51,721 nucleotides of DNA from an uncultured Alphaproteobacteria bacterium (GCA_902518985.1 CABYIF010000004.1:1-51721); one strand, 5' to 3'. Shown: positions 7,567 through 17,008, numbered from the stretch's first letter. Translations and numbers: made by a program. The notes: generated by a model from the sequence alone, not told the origin.

Positions 7567-8415
7567 ATGTTATTAGCTAAGAATGACGATTATAATAAAC
7601 AAGACGTTCTAAATGAACTTTTAAAAGGTAGTGGTGTCGTTGTAATTAAAGATGTTTATAGTTCTGAAGATATTGAAATAACAAGAAATATTATTAATGA
7701 ATTTGCTTCTACACAAGAGCAAAAAGAATCTCATTTTAATGCTGAAGCAGAAGCCTCAGGTAAAATTCACTTACAGCAAAGAGTATGGAACCTTTTTGGA
7801 AAGGGAGCGATTTTTGGAAAACTAATCTCTAGCGATGTTATATTTGATATAATGTCTTCTTTTTTAGGAAATGAATTTACTTGCGGATCTTATTGCGCAA
7901 GTAGATTGATGCCAGGAGCACCTGGTCAGGAATTACACATAGATTATCCTTATTGGGATTATTATAAAAAAGATACATTTCCAATGGGATTGAATAGTTC
8001 TTTCCCTCAAAATTGTCAGGCCACAATTCCCTTAGATGTTTGCTCTGAATTATCAGGTGCAACCGCTTATGTTCCAGGATCTCAAAAAAAACTTCATTAT
8101 CCTAATGATAAAGATGATTTTTCTGATCAAAAACAAATGACAGCAAATCCTGGTGATTTAGTTTTATTTAATGGTAACTGTTGGCATGGTGCATCACCAA
8201 ATAATTCTGATCATCAAAGAGCTGTTTTGCTAATAGAATTTCTTCCTAAATATATTAAACCAGTAGAGGATCTTGTAACTTATCTTGATGATAATTTTAA
8301 AAAAAACTGTCCTGATAGAGTCAAACAACTTTTAGGATTAAATTATAAATATCCAAAAATCATGGATGTAAGTAAGACTGTAAATGATATTGGATTAGGC
8401 TATAAAGCCAAATAA
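7567..8415 (+). CDS. Phytanoyl-CoA dioxygenase (PhyH) family Fe(II)/2-oxoglutarate oxygenase
   Basis: The 282-residue protein shows the iron triad of PhyH-type oxygenases: H124 and D126 in ELHIDYPYW, and distal H207 in NCWHGAS. R218 (HQRAV) is placed to bind 2-oxoglutarate. The jelly-roll segment TIPLDVCSELSGATAYVPGSQ is typical. Reactions in this family are oxidative hydroxylations or demethylations of diverse small molecules; phytanoyl-CoA itself is unlikely in bacteria. It lies 45 nt after the ABC ATPase and 6 nt before a Gfo/Idh oxidoreductase, so it may be read from the importer promoter and may process the imported compound. The substrate is unknown. Confidence 0.8.
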   Translation: MLLAKNDDYNKQDVLNELLKGSGVVVIKDVYSSEDIEITRNIINEFASTQEQKESHFNAEAEASGKIHLQQRVWNLFGKGAIFGKLISSDVIFDIMSSFLGNEFTCGSYCASRLMPGAPGQELHIDYPYWDYYKKDTFPMGLNSSFPQNCQATIPLDVCSELSGATAYVPGSQKKLHYPNDKDDFSDQKQMTANPGDLVLFNGNCWHGASPNNSDHQRAVLLIEFLPKYIKPVEDLVTYLDDNFKKNCPDRVKQLLGLNYKYPKIMDVSKTVNDIGLGYKAK

Positions 8416-8421
8416 ATTTCT

Positions 8422-9567
8422 ATGAAAAATATTGGTGTAATTGGATGCGGTAATATTCTTGAAACTTATTTGAGATCTCAAGAATATTTTAATAATATCA
8501 ATTTTGTGTCATGTTCAGATATTAATATGGAGTTAGCTAAAAAGACTGCTTCAGAAAATAATCTAAAAGCGCAAACAGTTGAAGAATTATTAAGTGATAA
8601 TTCAATAGATATAGTTTTAAACATTACAATTCCTCAAGCTCATTTTGAAGTATCCAAAAAAATATTAGAAGCAGGAAAGCATGTCTATTCAGAAAAACCC
8701 ATGAGCGTCAAATATGATCAAGCAAAAGAATTGCTTGAAATTTCTAATAGAAAAAATTTATATTTTGGTAATGCCCCAGATACTTTTCTTGGAGGTGGCG
8801 GTCAATTATCTAGAGAAATTATTGACTCAAATGAACTAGGAGAAATACTAACTGGTAACTTTATTTTTGCCTTTCCAGGCGTTCAAGATTTTCATCCAAA
8901 TCCTGAGTCTTGGTTCCAAGATGGTGGAGGGCCTTTAATTGATATGGGTCCTTATTTTTTTACAACACTTGTTAACCTATTAGGACCTGCTAAAAATATT
9001 AGAAGCAGAGGAGTTAAGTTTTCTAATAAAAGAGAATATAAAGCAGGACCAAAAAAAGGAAAATATTTTAATGTTGATATTCCTACTTCGTATATGTTTA
9101 ATTTAGAATTCCAGAATAAATCAATTATACAAGGTTTTATTTCTTTTGATGTTTTAAATCACAAAAGAAATCACGTTGAACTTTATGGCACAAAAGGATC
9201 AATCATTGTGCCTGACCCAAATATGTTTGGTGGTCCTGTAATGACATCTGGCCAGTTAGGTTCAGATTGGCTAGAACATAGTGTTGAATCTAAGCCTTTA
9301 GGTAAAACAAATATATTTAATAAAACTGTTAGAAGTAATGAGGCACCAAAGCAGTCTAATTACAGAGGTGTTGGATTGTCTGAAATGGTTGACTCCATTG
9401 AAAATCAAAGACAACAAAGATGCAATGGAGAACTTGCCTTACATGTTCTTGATATTATTGAAAGTGCCATGGTAGCTGCAAATGATAAAACAGAAGTAAA
9501 TATGAGATCAACTTGTAAAAAACCTCAGCCATTTAATGATAAAGAAATTATAAATTTGTTGAAATAA
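8422..9567 (+). CDS. Gfo/Idh/MocA family NAD(P)-dependent oxidoreductase
   Basis: The 381-residue protein opens with the Rossmann motif GVIGCGNIL at residues 5-13 and has the family EKP motif (YSEKPMS) at residues 91-93. The second domain carries GGPLIDMGPYFFTTLVNLLGP, with the conserved Asp and Tyr of the sugar-binding site. Members oxidise or reduce hydroxyls on sugars, inositols or sugar conjugates. It follows the PhyH dioxygenase with a 6-nt gap, and the pair probably acts on one substrate. No closer identity can be given. Confidence 0.82.
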   Translation: MKNIGVIGCGNILETYLRSQEYFNNINFVSCSDINMELAKKTASENNLKAQTVEELLSDNSIDIVLNITIPQAHFEVSKKILEAGKHVYSEKPMSVKYDQAKELLEISNRKNLYFGNAPDTFLGGGGQLSREIIDSNELGEILTGNFIFAFPGVQDFHPNPESWFQDGGGPLIDMGPYFFTTLVNLLGPAKNIRSRGVKFSNKREYKAGPKKGKYFNVDIPTSYMFNLEFQNKSIIQGFISFDVLNHKRNHVELYGTKGSIIVPDPNMFGGPVMTSGQLGSDWLEHSVESKPLGKTNIFNKTVRSNEAPKQSNYRGVGLSEMVDSIENQRQQRCNGELALHVLDIIESAMVAANDKTEVNMRSTCKKPQPFNDKEIINLLK

Positions 9568-9622
9568 ATTTTTATATTATTATATTTTAGTCAATTAATT
9601 TAATAAGAAAATACTTTATATT

Positions 9623-10603
9623 ATGAAAGTTGATTTAAATAAGTGGTATAGACCTGAGGTAAACAAAGAAGAATTTAAAAAACTTTGTGAAAAATCTGAT
9701 TGGCAAGGTTTCAAACATGTTGTTATTTATTTTAGCACTCTCTTTTTTGTCGGATATCTAGCATATTATACATATGGCACATGGTGGAGCTTAATATTCT
9801 TTCTTATATATGCTAACATTTATGCGTGTAGTGATTCCATATGGCATGAGACAGGTCATCAAACAGCTTTTAAGTCAAAATTCTGGAATAACTTTTTTTA
9901 CCAAATTGCAAGTTATATGGATAATTTTGAACCAGTTAGATGGAAGTGGTCGCACTTTAAGCATCATACTCAAACAGCATATGATGAGCCTCATGATTTT
10001 GAAATTGCCATAAGAAAGCCAACTGACTTATTTTTGTTTTTTTCATATTTTATTCCATTTTCTCAAATGATAACTTTTCATAAAACTTTACAATTTGAAA
10101 CTATTAAACATGCTATAGGTATAACTACACCAGTTATGAAGCATGCTATTCCTGAAAAGGAAAGATATAAATGTAGACGGTCTGCAAGAATACACGTTAG
10201 TATATGGTTAATAGTTATTGTTAGTTCTATTTACTTTCAATCTTGGCTACCTGTTTTATATTTAGTTCTTCCTGGATTTTATGGAAAAACACTTGTAGCT
10301 TGCTTTGGATTAACACAACATACGGGGCTGCAAGAAAATATTAAAGATCATAGATACAGCACAAGAACGGTTTATCTTAATCCAATATTTAGTTTTTTAT
10401 ATTGGCATATGGAATATCATATTGAACATCATATGTTTCCAACTGTACCTTCTTATAACCTACCAAAACTACATGAGATGATAAAGGATAAGATGCCACC
10501 GGCTAAAAGAGGATTATTAGGAGCTTATAAAGAAATTTTACCGGCCATTTTTAAACAAGCTAGAAATCCAGATTATCAGATTAAATTAAGTGTTCCTAGT
10601 TAA
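9623..10603 (+). CDS. Membrane fatty-acid desaturase family protein
   Basis: The 326-residue membrane protein has the three histidine boxes of the FA_desaturase superfamily: HETGH (75-79), HFKHH (111-115) and HIEHH (266-270), plus an extra histidine in TQHTG. Hydrophobic stretches at about 34-70, 132-150 and 193-230 give the usual hairpin topology. There is no fused cytochrome b5 or ferredoxin domain. Such di-iron enzymes desaturate or hydroxylate acyl chains, carotenoids or other lipids. It ends convergently, overlapping the PanB-like gene by 8 nt. No Shine-Dalgarno is obvious. Membrane lipid unsaturation is the default guess, though hydroxylase activity is equally allowed by the motifs. Confidence 0.82.
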   Translation: MKVDLNKWYRPEVNKEEFKKLCEKSDWQGFKHVVIYFSTLFFVGYLAYYTYGTWWSLIFFLIYANIYACSDSIWHETGHQTAFKSKFWNNFFYQIASYMDNFEPVRWKWSHFKHHTQTAYDEPHDFEIAIRKPTDLFLFFSYFIPFSQMITFHKTLQFETIKHAIGITTPVMKHAIPEKERYKCRRSARIHVSIWLIVIVSSIYFQSWLPVLYLVLPGFYGKTLVACFGLTQHTGLQENIKDHRYSTRTVYLNPIFSFLYWHMEYHIEHHMFPTVPSYNLPKLHEMIKDKMPPAKRGLLGAYKEILPAIFKQARNPDYQIKLSVPS

Positions 10604-11426
10604 TTTTTTCAGCTAACTCTAGAAATTTATCAAATTCATTATCTTCTATTTGAACCGTTATTTTAGGATCATTAAAATTTTTGTTTATTGTGTCCTCATG
10701 AAATTCTCTAAAAGCTCTCACTCTCTCATTTTGTAATCTTTGATATTCTTTTCTAAAATTTCTGTAAACCCTAGCATGTCTAGGTATATGGCCATCATTC
10801 CATCCTAAAACATCATTTGAAAATAAAAACTGTGCATCACAATCTGAGCCACTTCCCATTGACATTGTAATTATTTCAACCTTTTTTGTAATAACCTCTG
10901 CAACTTTTGGAGGAACAACCTCAAGCTCAACACCAATTACCCCAGCCTCTTGTAATTCTAGAGTATTTTTTAAAACCCCTACTGCTTCAACTGCAGTTTT
11001 ACCAATTGCTCGAAGACCGCCAATCCATGTAGATTTTCCAGGAACTAGACCAACATGACCTATTGTTGGAATATTTTCTTGGCGCATTGCCTTGATCCAT
11101 TTTAAACTATAATTTCCGACATAGATGCAATCTACTCCAAAAGATAAATAATTATGTGCATATTTAATAGCTTCGTATTCAGAAGCAGGTGGATAGGGAC
11201 CAGATGATTGCATAAAGCAATTTGGCGCTACTTCACGTATTTTTTTTACATCATCTAAAGTAGCATTAATACCAAATCTTGGCAGGTCATGAGCAGCAAC
11301 AATATAATCAATACCTGCTTCTTCTGCAGCTGCACCTTCTTCAATAGTATGAACAAATAGATTACTTAGTTGTCTCTTACCCTTTGATTTTAAATAATCA
11401 TAAACGGTTAATTTTTTTCTCAACAA
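10596..11426 (-). CDS. Divergent PanB-like (ketopantoate hydroxymethyltransferase superfamily) enzyme
   Basis: The 276-residue protein aligns by eye with PanB: AEEAGIDYIVAAHDLPRFGI, IPTIGHVGLVPGKSTWIGGLRAIGK (PanB GHIGLTPQ), AGVIGVELEVVPPKVAEVIT and IITMSMGSG (PanB IGIGAG), then NDVLGWNDGHIPR. The catalytic-region glutamate (LEVVPP) is kept. However, the aspartates that bind Mg in true PanB are not in place: the GDS motif reads AHD and the VADMPF motif reads QSSGPYPP. It is therefore a PEP mutase/PanB-superfamily TIM barrel of uncertain reaction rather than a confident pantothenate enzyme. It forms a minus-strand pair with the upstream glyoxalase (8-nt gap). Confidence 0.65.
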   Translation of the reverse strand: MLRKKLTVYDYLKSKGKRQLSNLFVHTIEEGAAAEEAGIDYIVAAHDLPRFGINATLDDVKKIREVAPNCFMQSSGPYPPASEYEAIKYAHNYLSFGVDCIYVGNYSLKWIKAMRQENIPTIGHVGLVPGKSTWIGGLRAIGKTAVEAVGVLKNTLELQEAGVIGVELEVVPPKVAEVITKKVEIITMSMGSGSDCDAQFLFSNDVLGWNDGHIPRHARVYRNFRKEYQRLQNERVRAFREFHEDTINKNFNDPKITVQIEDNEFDKFLELAEKIN

Positions 11427-11434
11427 AATTTAAT

Positions 11435-11860
11435 TTACCAACTACCTGAATTCTCCATGGATTTCCATGGTTCTTGTTCTGGTAGTGACTCTCCTTCTTG
11501 TAAGATTTCAATCGATATTCCGTCAGGTGAACGAACAAAAGCCATATGACCATCTCTTGGAGGTCTATTAATTTTAACACCGTTTTTCATTAGTTTGTCA
11601 CAAATCTCATAGATATTTTTTACACTATATGCAAGATGCCCAAAATTTCTGCCACCTCCATACTCTTCCTTATCCCAATTATAAGTAAGTTCTAATAAGC
11701 CAGTTTTTTCATCACTATTTTCTGCTGCTAAAAAAATTAATGTAAATCTTCCTTTTTCACTCTCTCTTCTTCTTATTTCTTTTAATCCTAAAAGATTACA
11801 ATAAAAATTTAGAGATTTTTCAATATTTTCTATTCTAACCATTGTGTGTAAATATTTCAT
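11435..11860 (-). CDS. gloA: Glyoxalase I / lactoylglutathione lyase family protein
   Basis: The 141-residue vicinal-oxygen-chelate protein has the two-module glyoxalase layout, with candidate metal ligands H5, E57, H75 and E118 and the sequence NIEKSLNFYCNLLGLKEIRRRES. This ligand set and the conserved RNFGHLAYSV match lactoylglutathione lyase, which isomerises the methylglyoxal-glutathione hemithioacetal in the cytoplasm. It is the first gene of a two-gene minus-strand unit with the PanB-like enzyme. The coupling could reflect aldehyde detoxification around a C1 or ketoacid reaction. A related VOC lyase or isomerase is possible. Confidence 0.8.
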   Translation of the reverse strand: MKYLHTMVRIENIEKSLNFYCNLLGLKEIRRRESEKGRFTLIFLAAENSDEKTGLLELTYNWDKEEYGGGRNFGHLAYSVKNIYEICDKLMKNGVKINRPPRDGHMAFVRSPDGISIEILQEGESLPEQEPWKSMENSGSW

Positions 11861-11904
11861 ATAATATTTATTATATTTAATTTATTTTTAGACTACAATT
11901 AAAA

Positions 11905-11910
11905 TATAAT
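11905..11910 (+). promoter_or_regulatory. Candidate -10 element for xylA
   Basis: A perfect TATAAT lies 21 nt upstream of the xylA ATG, followed by the strong ribosome-binding site GAGGGGAAG. No good -35 is present at 16-18 nt spacing, so the promoter may depend on an activator. In such AT-rich DNA a chance match is possible. Confidence 0.35.
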
Positions 11911-11931
11911 TAAAATCATAGAGGGGAAGAA

Positions 11932-13245
11932 ATGCAAGATTATTTTAAGAATATACCTGAAATACAATTCGAAGGGGAAGATAGTAACAACCCATTAGCT
12001 TTTAAATTCTATGATGAGAACAAAAATATTTTAGGAAAATCGATGAAAGAACATTTCCGCTTTGCAACTTGTTATTGGCATACTTTTACTTGGCCAGGAT
12101 TGGACCCCTTTGGCGGACAAACGTTTGAAAGACCATGGATGAAAAGTGGCGATTCAATGAAAATGGCAGAGGAAAAACTTAATTGTGCCTTTGATTTCTT
12201 TACTAAAATAAAGACACCATTTTTCTGTTTCCACGATAGAGATATTGCTCCAGAAGGGTCAAACTACAAGGAAACACAAAAAAATTTCATGTACATTGTT
12301 GATTTAATGGAGAAGAAGATTGAAGAAACAAAAATGAAATTATTATGGGGTACTGCTAATGCCTTTTCACATAAAAGATATATGAGTGGAGCTTCAACGA
12401 ATCCAGATCCAGAAGTATTTGCCTACAAAGCAGCACAAGTTAAAGATTGCATGGACGCAACATTAAGACTTGGTGGACAAAACTATGTTTTGTGGGGTGG
12501 CAGAGAAGGTTATGAAACAATATTAAACACTAACATGTCTAAGGAAATGGATAATTTGAAAAGATTTCTTGAATTAGTAGTTAATTATAAACATAAAATT
12601 GGATTTAAGGGTCAAATTTTAATTGAACCTAAGCCACACGAACCAACAAAACATCAGTATGATTTTGACTCTGCAGCATGTCTTGCTTTTATTAGAAAAG
12701 CTGGACTTGAAGGAGAAATTAAACTTAATATAGAAGCAAATCATGCGACTCTATCTGGACATAACTATGAACATGAAATAGCATACGCAATTGCAAATAA
12801 TGCATTGGGAAGTTTAGATATTAATAGAGGTGATACATTAATTGGTTGGGATACAGACCAGTTTCCAAATAATCCAGCTGATTTAATTATGGCCTTTTAC
12901 TTTATATTCAGTAATGGAGGACTTGGTAATGGAGGATTAAATTTCGATGCTAAGATTAGAAGGCAATCTATTGATCCGGAGGATTTGTTTTACGCACATA
13001 TTGGTGGAATGGATGTTTGTGCTAAAACATTAATTGCTGTTGAAAAATTAATTAAAGATAATGTTATTCCAAAATTCATAGAAGATCGATATTCTGATTG
13101 GGATAGTGAATTAGGCAAATTTATACATAATAAAGATGCATCATTAGACTCTATCCATAAAAGAGTTATCGATAGTAATATTGAACCAAAAACACGATCT
13201 GGAAGACAAGAATATTTGGAAAATATTATAAACAAATATTTATAG
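11932..13245 (+). CDS. xylA: Xylose isomerase
   Basis: The 437-residue length and motifs fit the long (class II) xylose isomerase. The catalytic pair is in FCFHDRDIAPEG (H101, D104). Other motifs are WGTANAFSHKRYMSGASTNP, YVLWGGREGYETILNTNM, ILIEPKPHEPTKHQYDFD for metal binding, LNIEANHATLSGH, and DINRGDTLIGWDTDQFP. The enzyme converts D-xylose to D-xylulose (also D-glucose to D-fructose) in the cytoplasm. It has its own strong Shine-Dalgarno and diverges from gloA. No xylulokinase or xylose-specific transporter is adjacent. The Frc-type importer and FGGY kinase about 5-10 kb upstream are the only candidates within the window. Confidence 0.96.
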   Translation: MQDYFKNIPEIQFEGEDSNNPLAFKFYDENKNILGKSMKEHFRFATCYWHTFTWPGLDPFGGQTFERPWMKSGDSMKMAEEKLNCAFDFFTKIKTPFFCFHDRDIAPEGSNYKETQKNFMYIVDLMEKKIEETKMKLLWGTANAFSHKRYMSGASTNPDPEVFAYKAAQVKDCMDATLRLGGQNYVLWGGREGYETILNTNMSKEMDNLKRFLELVVNYKHKIGFKGQILIEPKPHEPTKHQYDFDSAACLAFIRKAGLEGEIKLNIEANHATLSGHNYEHEIAYAIANNALGSLDINRGDTLIGWDTDQFPNNPADLIMAFYFIFSNGGLGNGGLNFDAKIRRQSIDPEDLFYAHIGGMDVCAKTLIAVEKLIKDNVIPKFIEDRYSDWDSELGKFIHNKDASLDSIHKRVIDSNIEPKTRSGRQEYLENIINKYL

Positions 13246-13262
13246 AACTTATTTAATAAGTT
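13246..13262 (+). terminator. Weak hairpin after xylA
   Basis: AACTTAT-TTA-ATAAGTT directly follows the xylA stop. The arms are perfect but AT-only, and no T tract follows, so it is at best a weak terminator or an mRNA 3'-end stabiliser. Confidence 0.25.
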
Positions 13263-13300
13263 AAGTATTTAGATATTATTAAGGTATTAGTATTAGTAAC

Positions 13301-14230
13301 GTGAAGTATTTTGAATTAGATACACAATCTCAGTTTAAAGAAAAAAACCTATGTTTGGCAATAGGTAATTTTGACGGCTTTCATAAGGGGCATATTGCAA
13401 TACTTGAATCTTTGAAAAAAATTGCCAACCAAAAAAAACAACCTATTGCTATTATGAGCTTTAATCCCCACCCAAGAGAATTTTTTGAAAATAAAAATGA
13501 AAATTTCAATATTTATTCCAAATTAGATAAAATTAATTTTCTTAAGAAATTTGGTATCGATATTTATATTGAATTTATTTTTGATAAAAATCTATCAGAT
13601 TTAACTGCTAACGAATTTGTTAAAAATATTTTAGTTGATAAGCTTGATATAAAAAATGTGGTTGTAGGTAAAGATTTTAAATTTGGTAAAAATAGATCTG
13701 GTAACTTTAAAACATTAGATAATTTTTCAAAAGAAAATAATTTTGATGTTCATTTAATAGAGTCAGTAATGCTTTCTGATGGTTCTGACAAATATTCCTC
13801 TTCGATAATTAGAAGTAATATAAAAAATGGTGAAATAGAAAAGGCAAATTTTGCTTTAGGGCGCAATTGGCATATGACTGGAAAAATTATCGAAGGTGAT
13901 AAAAGAGCAAGAAGAATCAATTTTCCAACTGCAAATGTAATACCTGGTAATCATATTTTTCCAAAAAAAGGAGTTTATTGTGTTAAAGTCAATATTAATA
14001 ATGAAAAATATTTAGGTATTTCAAATTTTGGTGAAAGACCCACCGTTGATGGTTCTAAATTACTCTTGGAAACTCATATATTTAATTTTAATCAAGAAAT
14101 ATACGGTTATGATTTGACTGTTGAATTTCTTACATTTATTAGATCTGAACAAAAATTTGCTAATTTTGATAAATTAACTAAACAGATTAAAAAAGATATA
14201 GAAACAGCAAGAAAATATCACAACGTTTAA
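13301..14230 (+). CDS. ribF: Bifunctional riboflavin kinase / FAD synthetase
   Basis: The start is GTG. The 309-residue protein has the adenylyltransferase motif AIGNFDGFHKGH, FNPHPREFF and SSSIIRSNIKNG in the N-terminal domain, then the riboflavin-kinase domain with GDKRARRINFPTANV, KGVYCVKV and FGERPTVDG. It makes FMN from riboflavin and FAD from FMN in the cytoplasm. It overlaps ileS by one base (TAATG). The order ribF-ileS-lspA is a common bacterial arrangement, so this is the first gene of a housekeeping operon. The length is normal. Confidence 0.97.
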   Translation: MKYFELDTQSQFKEKNLCLAIGNFDGFHKGHIAILESLKKIANQKKQPIAIMSFNPHPREFFENKNENFNIYSKLDKINFLKKFGIDIYIEFIFDKNLSDLTANEFVKNILVDKLDIKNVVVGKDFKFGKNRSGNFKTLDNFSKENNFDVHLIESVMLSDGSDKYSSSIIRSNIKNGEIEKANFALGRNWHMTGKIIEGDKRARRINFPTANVIPGNHIFPKKGVYCVKVNINNEKYLGISNFGERPTVDGSKLLLETHIFNFNQEIYGYDLTVEFLTFIRSEQKFANFDKLTKQIKKDIETARKYHNV

Positions 14231-17004
14231 TGGAATATAAAGATACAATATTTTTACCAAAAACCTCTTTTGAAATGAGAGCAAATTTACCATCTAAAGA
14301 ACCAAAAATTTTAGAGGATTGGAATAAAGAACAAATATTCAAAAAATTAAGAGAAAAATCTAAGGGTAGAGAAAAATTTATACTTCACGATGGTCCCCCA
14401 TATGCAAATGGTCACATTCACATGGGCACTGCACTAAATAAAATTTTGAAAGATGTAATAGTCAGAACTCAACAAATGTCTGGCAAAGATTCAATTTATG
14501 TACCAGGATGGGATTGTCATGGATTGCCTATTGAATGGAAAATCGAAGAAGAGTACAGAAAAAAAGGAAAAAATAAAGATGATGTTCCAATAGTTCAATT
14601 CAGAGATGAGTGCAGAGAATTTGCTGAAAAGTGGATAGAAATCCAAAAAAAAGAATTTCGTCGCTTAGGCGTAGAGGGTGACTGGAACAATCCATACCTT
14701 ACAATGTCTAATCAAGCAGAAGCTCAAATTGTAAGAGAGTTAGGAAAATTTTTAATTGATGAAAGTTTATATAAAGGTGCTAAGCCAGTTCTTTGGTCTG
14801 TGGTTGAAAAAACTGCTTTAGCTGATGCGGAGGTGGAATATGAAGAACATACTTCAAACACAATATATGTTAAGTTTCTGATTTCTAATTCAGAGGATAA
14901 AGATTTAATTGGATCAAGCATAGTAATTTGGACTACAACTCCTTGGACAATACCTGGTAATAGAGCCTTGGCTTATGGAAAAGAATTAGATTACTGCATT
15001 ATAAAAGTAAATGAAGCTGAGAGCTCAAGTTTATTAAAAACTAATGAAAAATTAATTTTTGCTAAAGAATTATTAGAAAAAGTTACAAGTGAAATCGGTA
15101 TAAAAAAATATTCAATATTAAAAACATTCAAGGGTAGCAATTTTTTATCTTGTGAGTGCGAGCATCCTTTTAAAGAGTTAGGTTATGAGTTTATAGTTAG
15201 ACCTTTTCATGGTAATTTTGTAAACTTAGAACAAGGAACTGGTATTGTTCATATTGCCCCTGGTCATGGAGATGATGATTATGTGCTTGGAATAGAAAAT
15301 AATGTTGATATTATTCAAACTGTACAAGATGATGGAAAATATAATCATCATGCAATAGGTTTTGAAGGCGAACATGTCTATAAAGTTGATCAGAAAATTG
15401 CTGATAAACTTAGAGAATTCTCAAAACTTTTATTTCAAGGAACTTTAAGACACAGCTACCCACATTCTTGGAGATCTAAAGCTCCGTTAATTTATAGAAA
15501 TACTCCTCAATGGTTTATTTCAATGGAAAAAAAGGATTTAAGAAAAATTGCATTAAGATCTATTGATGAAACTATTTTTTACCCACCTCAGGGGCAAACT
15601 AGGTTGCGATCAATGATTGAGACCAGGCCAGATTGGTGTGTGTCGAGACAAAGGGTCTGGGGCGTACCTCTTCCATTATTTATTAACAAAAAAACAGGAC
15701 AACCTCTTAGAGATAAAAAAATTGTAAATAGAATCGCAGATATTTATGAAAAAGAGGGAAGTAATACATGGTTTACCGAAGATCCTCAGCGTTTTTTAGG
15801 AAAAGAATATTCCAAAAATGATTTTGACCAAGTTAAGGATGTTGTTGAGGTCTGGTTTGATAGTGGTTCTACCCATGCATTTTGTCTTGAGAAAAGACCT
15901 GATTTAAAGTGGCCAGCATCAATGTATTTAGAGGGAAGCGATCAGCACAGGGGATGGTTTCATTCTTCTCTGTTAGAGTCTTCAGGAACAAGAGGTCGTG
16001 CACCTTACGATAGTGTCTTAACACATGGATTTGTTGTCGATGGTAAGGGAAGAAAAATGTCTAAATCACTTGGTAATGTTATTTCTCCAGATGACATTCT
16101 TAAACAATATGGAGTAGATATATTAAGGTTATGGGTAGTAGCTTCAGATTATTATGATGATTTAAAGTTAGATAGAGGGATTCTACAATCTCAAGCAGAA
16201 TCTTATAGAAGAATAAGAAACACTTTCAGATTTTTAATAGGCAATCTAAATAATTTTAGTAGTCAGGAACTTGTTAAAGAAGAAGATTTTCCAGAACTTG
16301 AAAAATATCTCCTTCATCGTTTGTGGGAAGTTGATCAAATAATTAAAAAATGTGTTGGAAGTTTTAATTTTCATCTAATGTTTACCACATTACTAAATTT
16401 CTGTTCAAATGATCTTTCGGCTTTTTACTTTGATATTAGAAAAGATGTAATTTATTGTGATAATGAAAAATCACATACACGAAAATCATCAAGAACTCTT
16501 TTAAATATTATATTCAATTATTTAGTCAGATGGTTTGCTCCCTCAATTTCTTTTACAACTGAAGAAGCTTGGAAAGCTATGGGCAATAAAACCAGTATAC
16601 ATTTAGAGGATTTTTTGACTTGTAATGATACTTATCAAAATATTGACATAAATAATAAATGGTCAATAGTCAGAAATATAAGAAAAGTTGCAACAGGAGC
16701 AATTGAAAAAATGCGTGAAAATAAAACTATTAGATCTAGTCTGGAAGCTCATTTAGATATATTCGTTAGTGATGATATATTTAAAAAAATTAGAGATGTA
16801 TCATTTGATGAAATAGCCATTACTTCTTCTTTTAAACTAAACACTCTAGAAGATAAAACGAATGGCTTTGAACTAGAAGAACTTCCAAATATCAAAGTTA
16901 AAGCAACTAAAGTTATTGGTAATAAATGTCAAAGATGCTGGAAATATGAAGAAAGACTAATTAATGATGAAATTTGCAAGCGATGCAATAATGCCATAAC
17001 CTAA
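14230..17004 (+). CDS. ileS: Isoleucyl-tRNA synthetase
   Basis: The 924-residue class I synthetase is full length. It shows the HIGH motif in HDGPPYANGHIHMG, the editing-domain threonines in VIWTTTPWTIPGNRAL, the IleRS-specific VEVWFDSGSTHAFCLE and EGSDQHRGWFHSSL, the KMSKS motif in GRKMSKSLGNVISP, and a C-terminal zinc finger of the form CQRCW...CKRCN. It charges tRNA-Ile and hydrolyses mischarged valine. It sits between ribF (one-base overlap) and lspA (4-nt gap). Nothing is unusual except high lysine content. Confidence 0.98.
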   Translation: MEYKDTIFLPKTSFEMRANLPSKEPKILEDWNKEQIFKKLREKSKGREKFILHDGPPYANGHIHMGTALNKILKDVIVRTQQMSGKDSIYVPGWDCHGLPIEWKIEEEYRKKGKNKDDVPIVQFRDECREFAEKWIEIQKKEFRRLGVEGDWNNPYLTMSNQAEAQIVRELGKFLIDESLYKGAKPVLWSVVEKTALADAEVEYEEHTSNTIYVKFLISNSEDKDLIGSSIVIWTTTPWTIPGNRALAYGKELDYCIIKVNEAESSSLLKTNEKLIFAKELLEKVTSEIGIKKYSILKTFKGSNFLSCECEHPFKELGYEFIVRPFHGNFVNLEQGTGIVHIAPGHGDDDYVLGIENNVDIIQTVQDDGKYNHHAIGFEGEHVYKVDQKIADKLREFSKLLFQGTLRHSYPHSWRSKAPLIYRNTPQWFISMEKKDLRKIALRSIDETIFYPPQGQTRLRSMIETRPDWCVSRQRVWGVPLPLFINKKTGQPLRDKKIVNRIADIYEKEGSNTWFTEDPQRFLGKEYSKNDFDQVKDVVEVWFDSGSTHAFCLEKRPDLKWPASMYLEGSDQHRGWFHSSLLESSGTRGRAPYDSVLTHGFVVDGKGRKMSKSLGNVISPDDILKQYGVDILRLWVVASDYYDDLKLDRGILQSQAESYRRIRNTFRFLIGNLNNFSSQELVKEEDFPELEKYLLHRLWEVDQIIKKCVGSFNFHLMFTTLLNFCSNDLSAFYFDIRKDVIYCDNEKSHTRKSSRTLLNIIFNYLVRWFAPSISFTTEEAWKAMGNKTSIHLEDFLTCNDTYQNIDINNKWSIVRNIRKVATGAIEKMRENKTIRSSLEAHLDIFVSDDIFKKIRDVSFDEIAITSSFKLNTLEDKTNGFELEELPNIKVKATKVIGNKCQRCWKYEERLINDEICKRCNNAIT

Positions 17005-17008
17005 ATTA

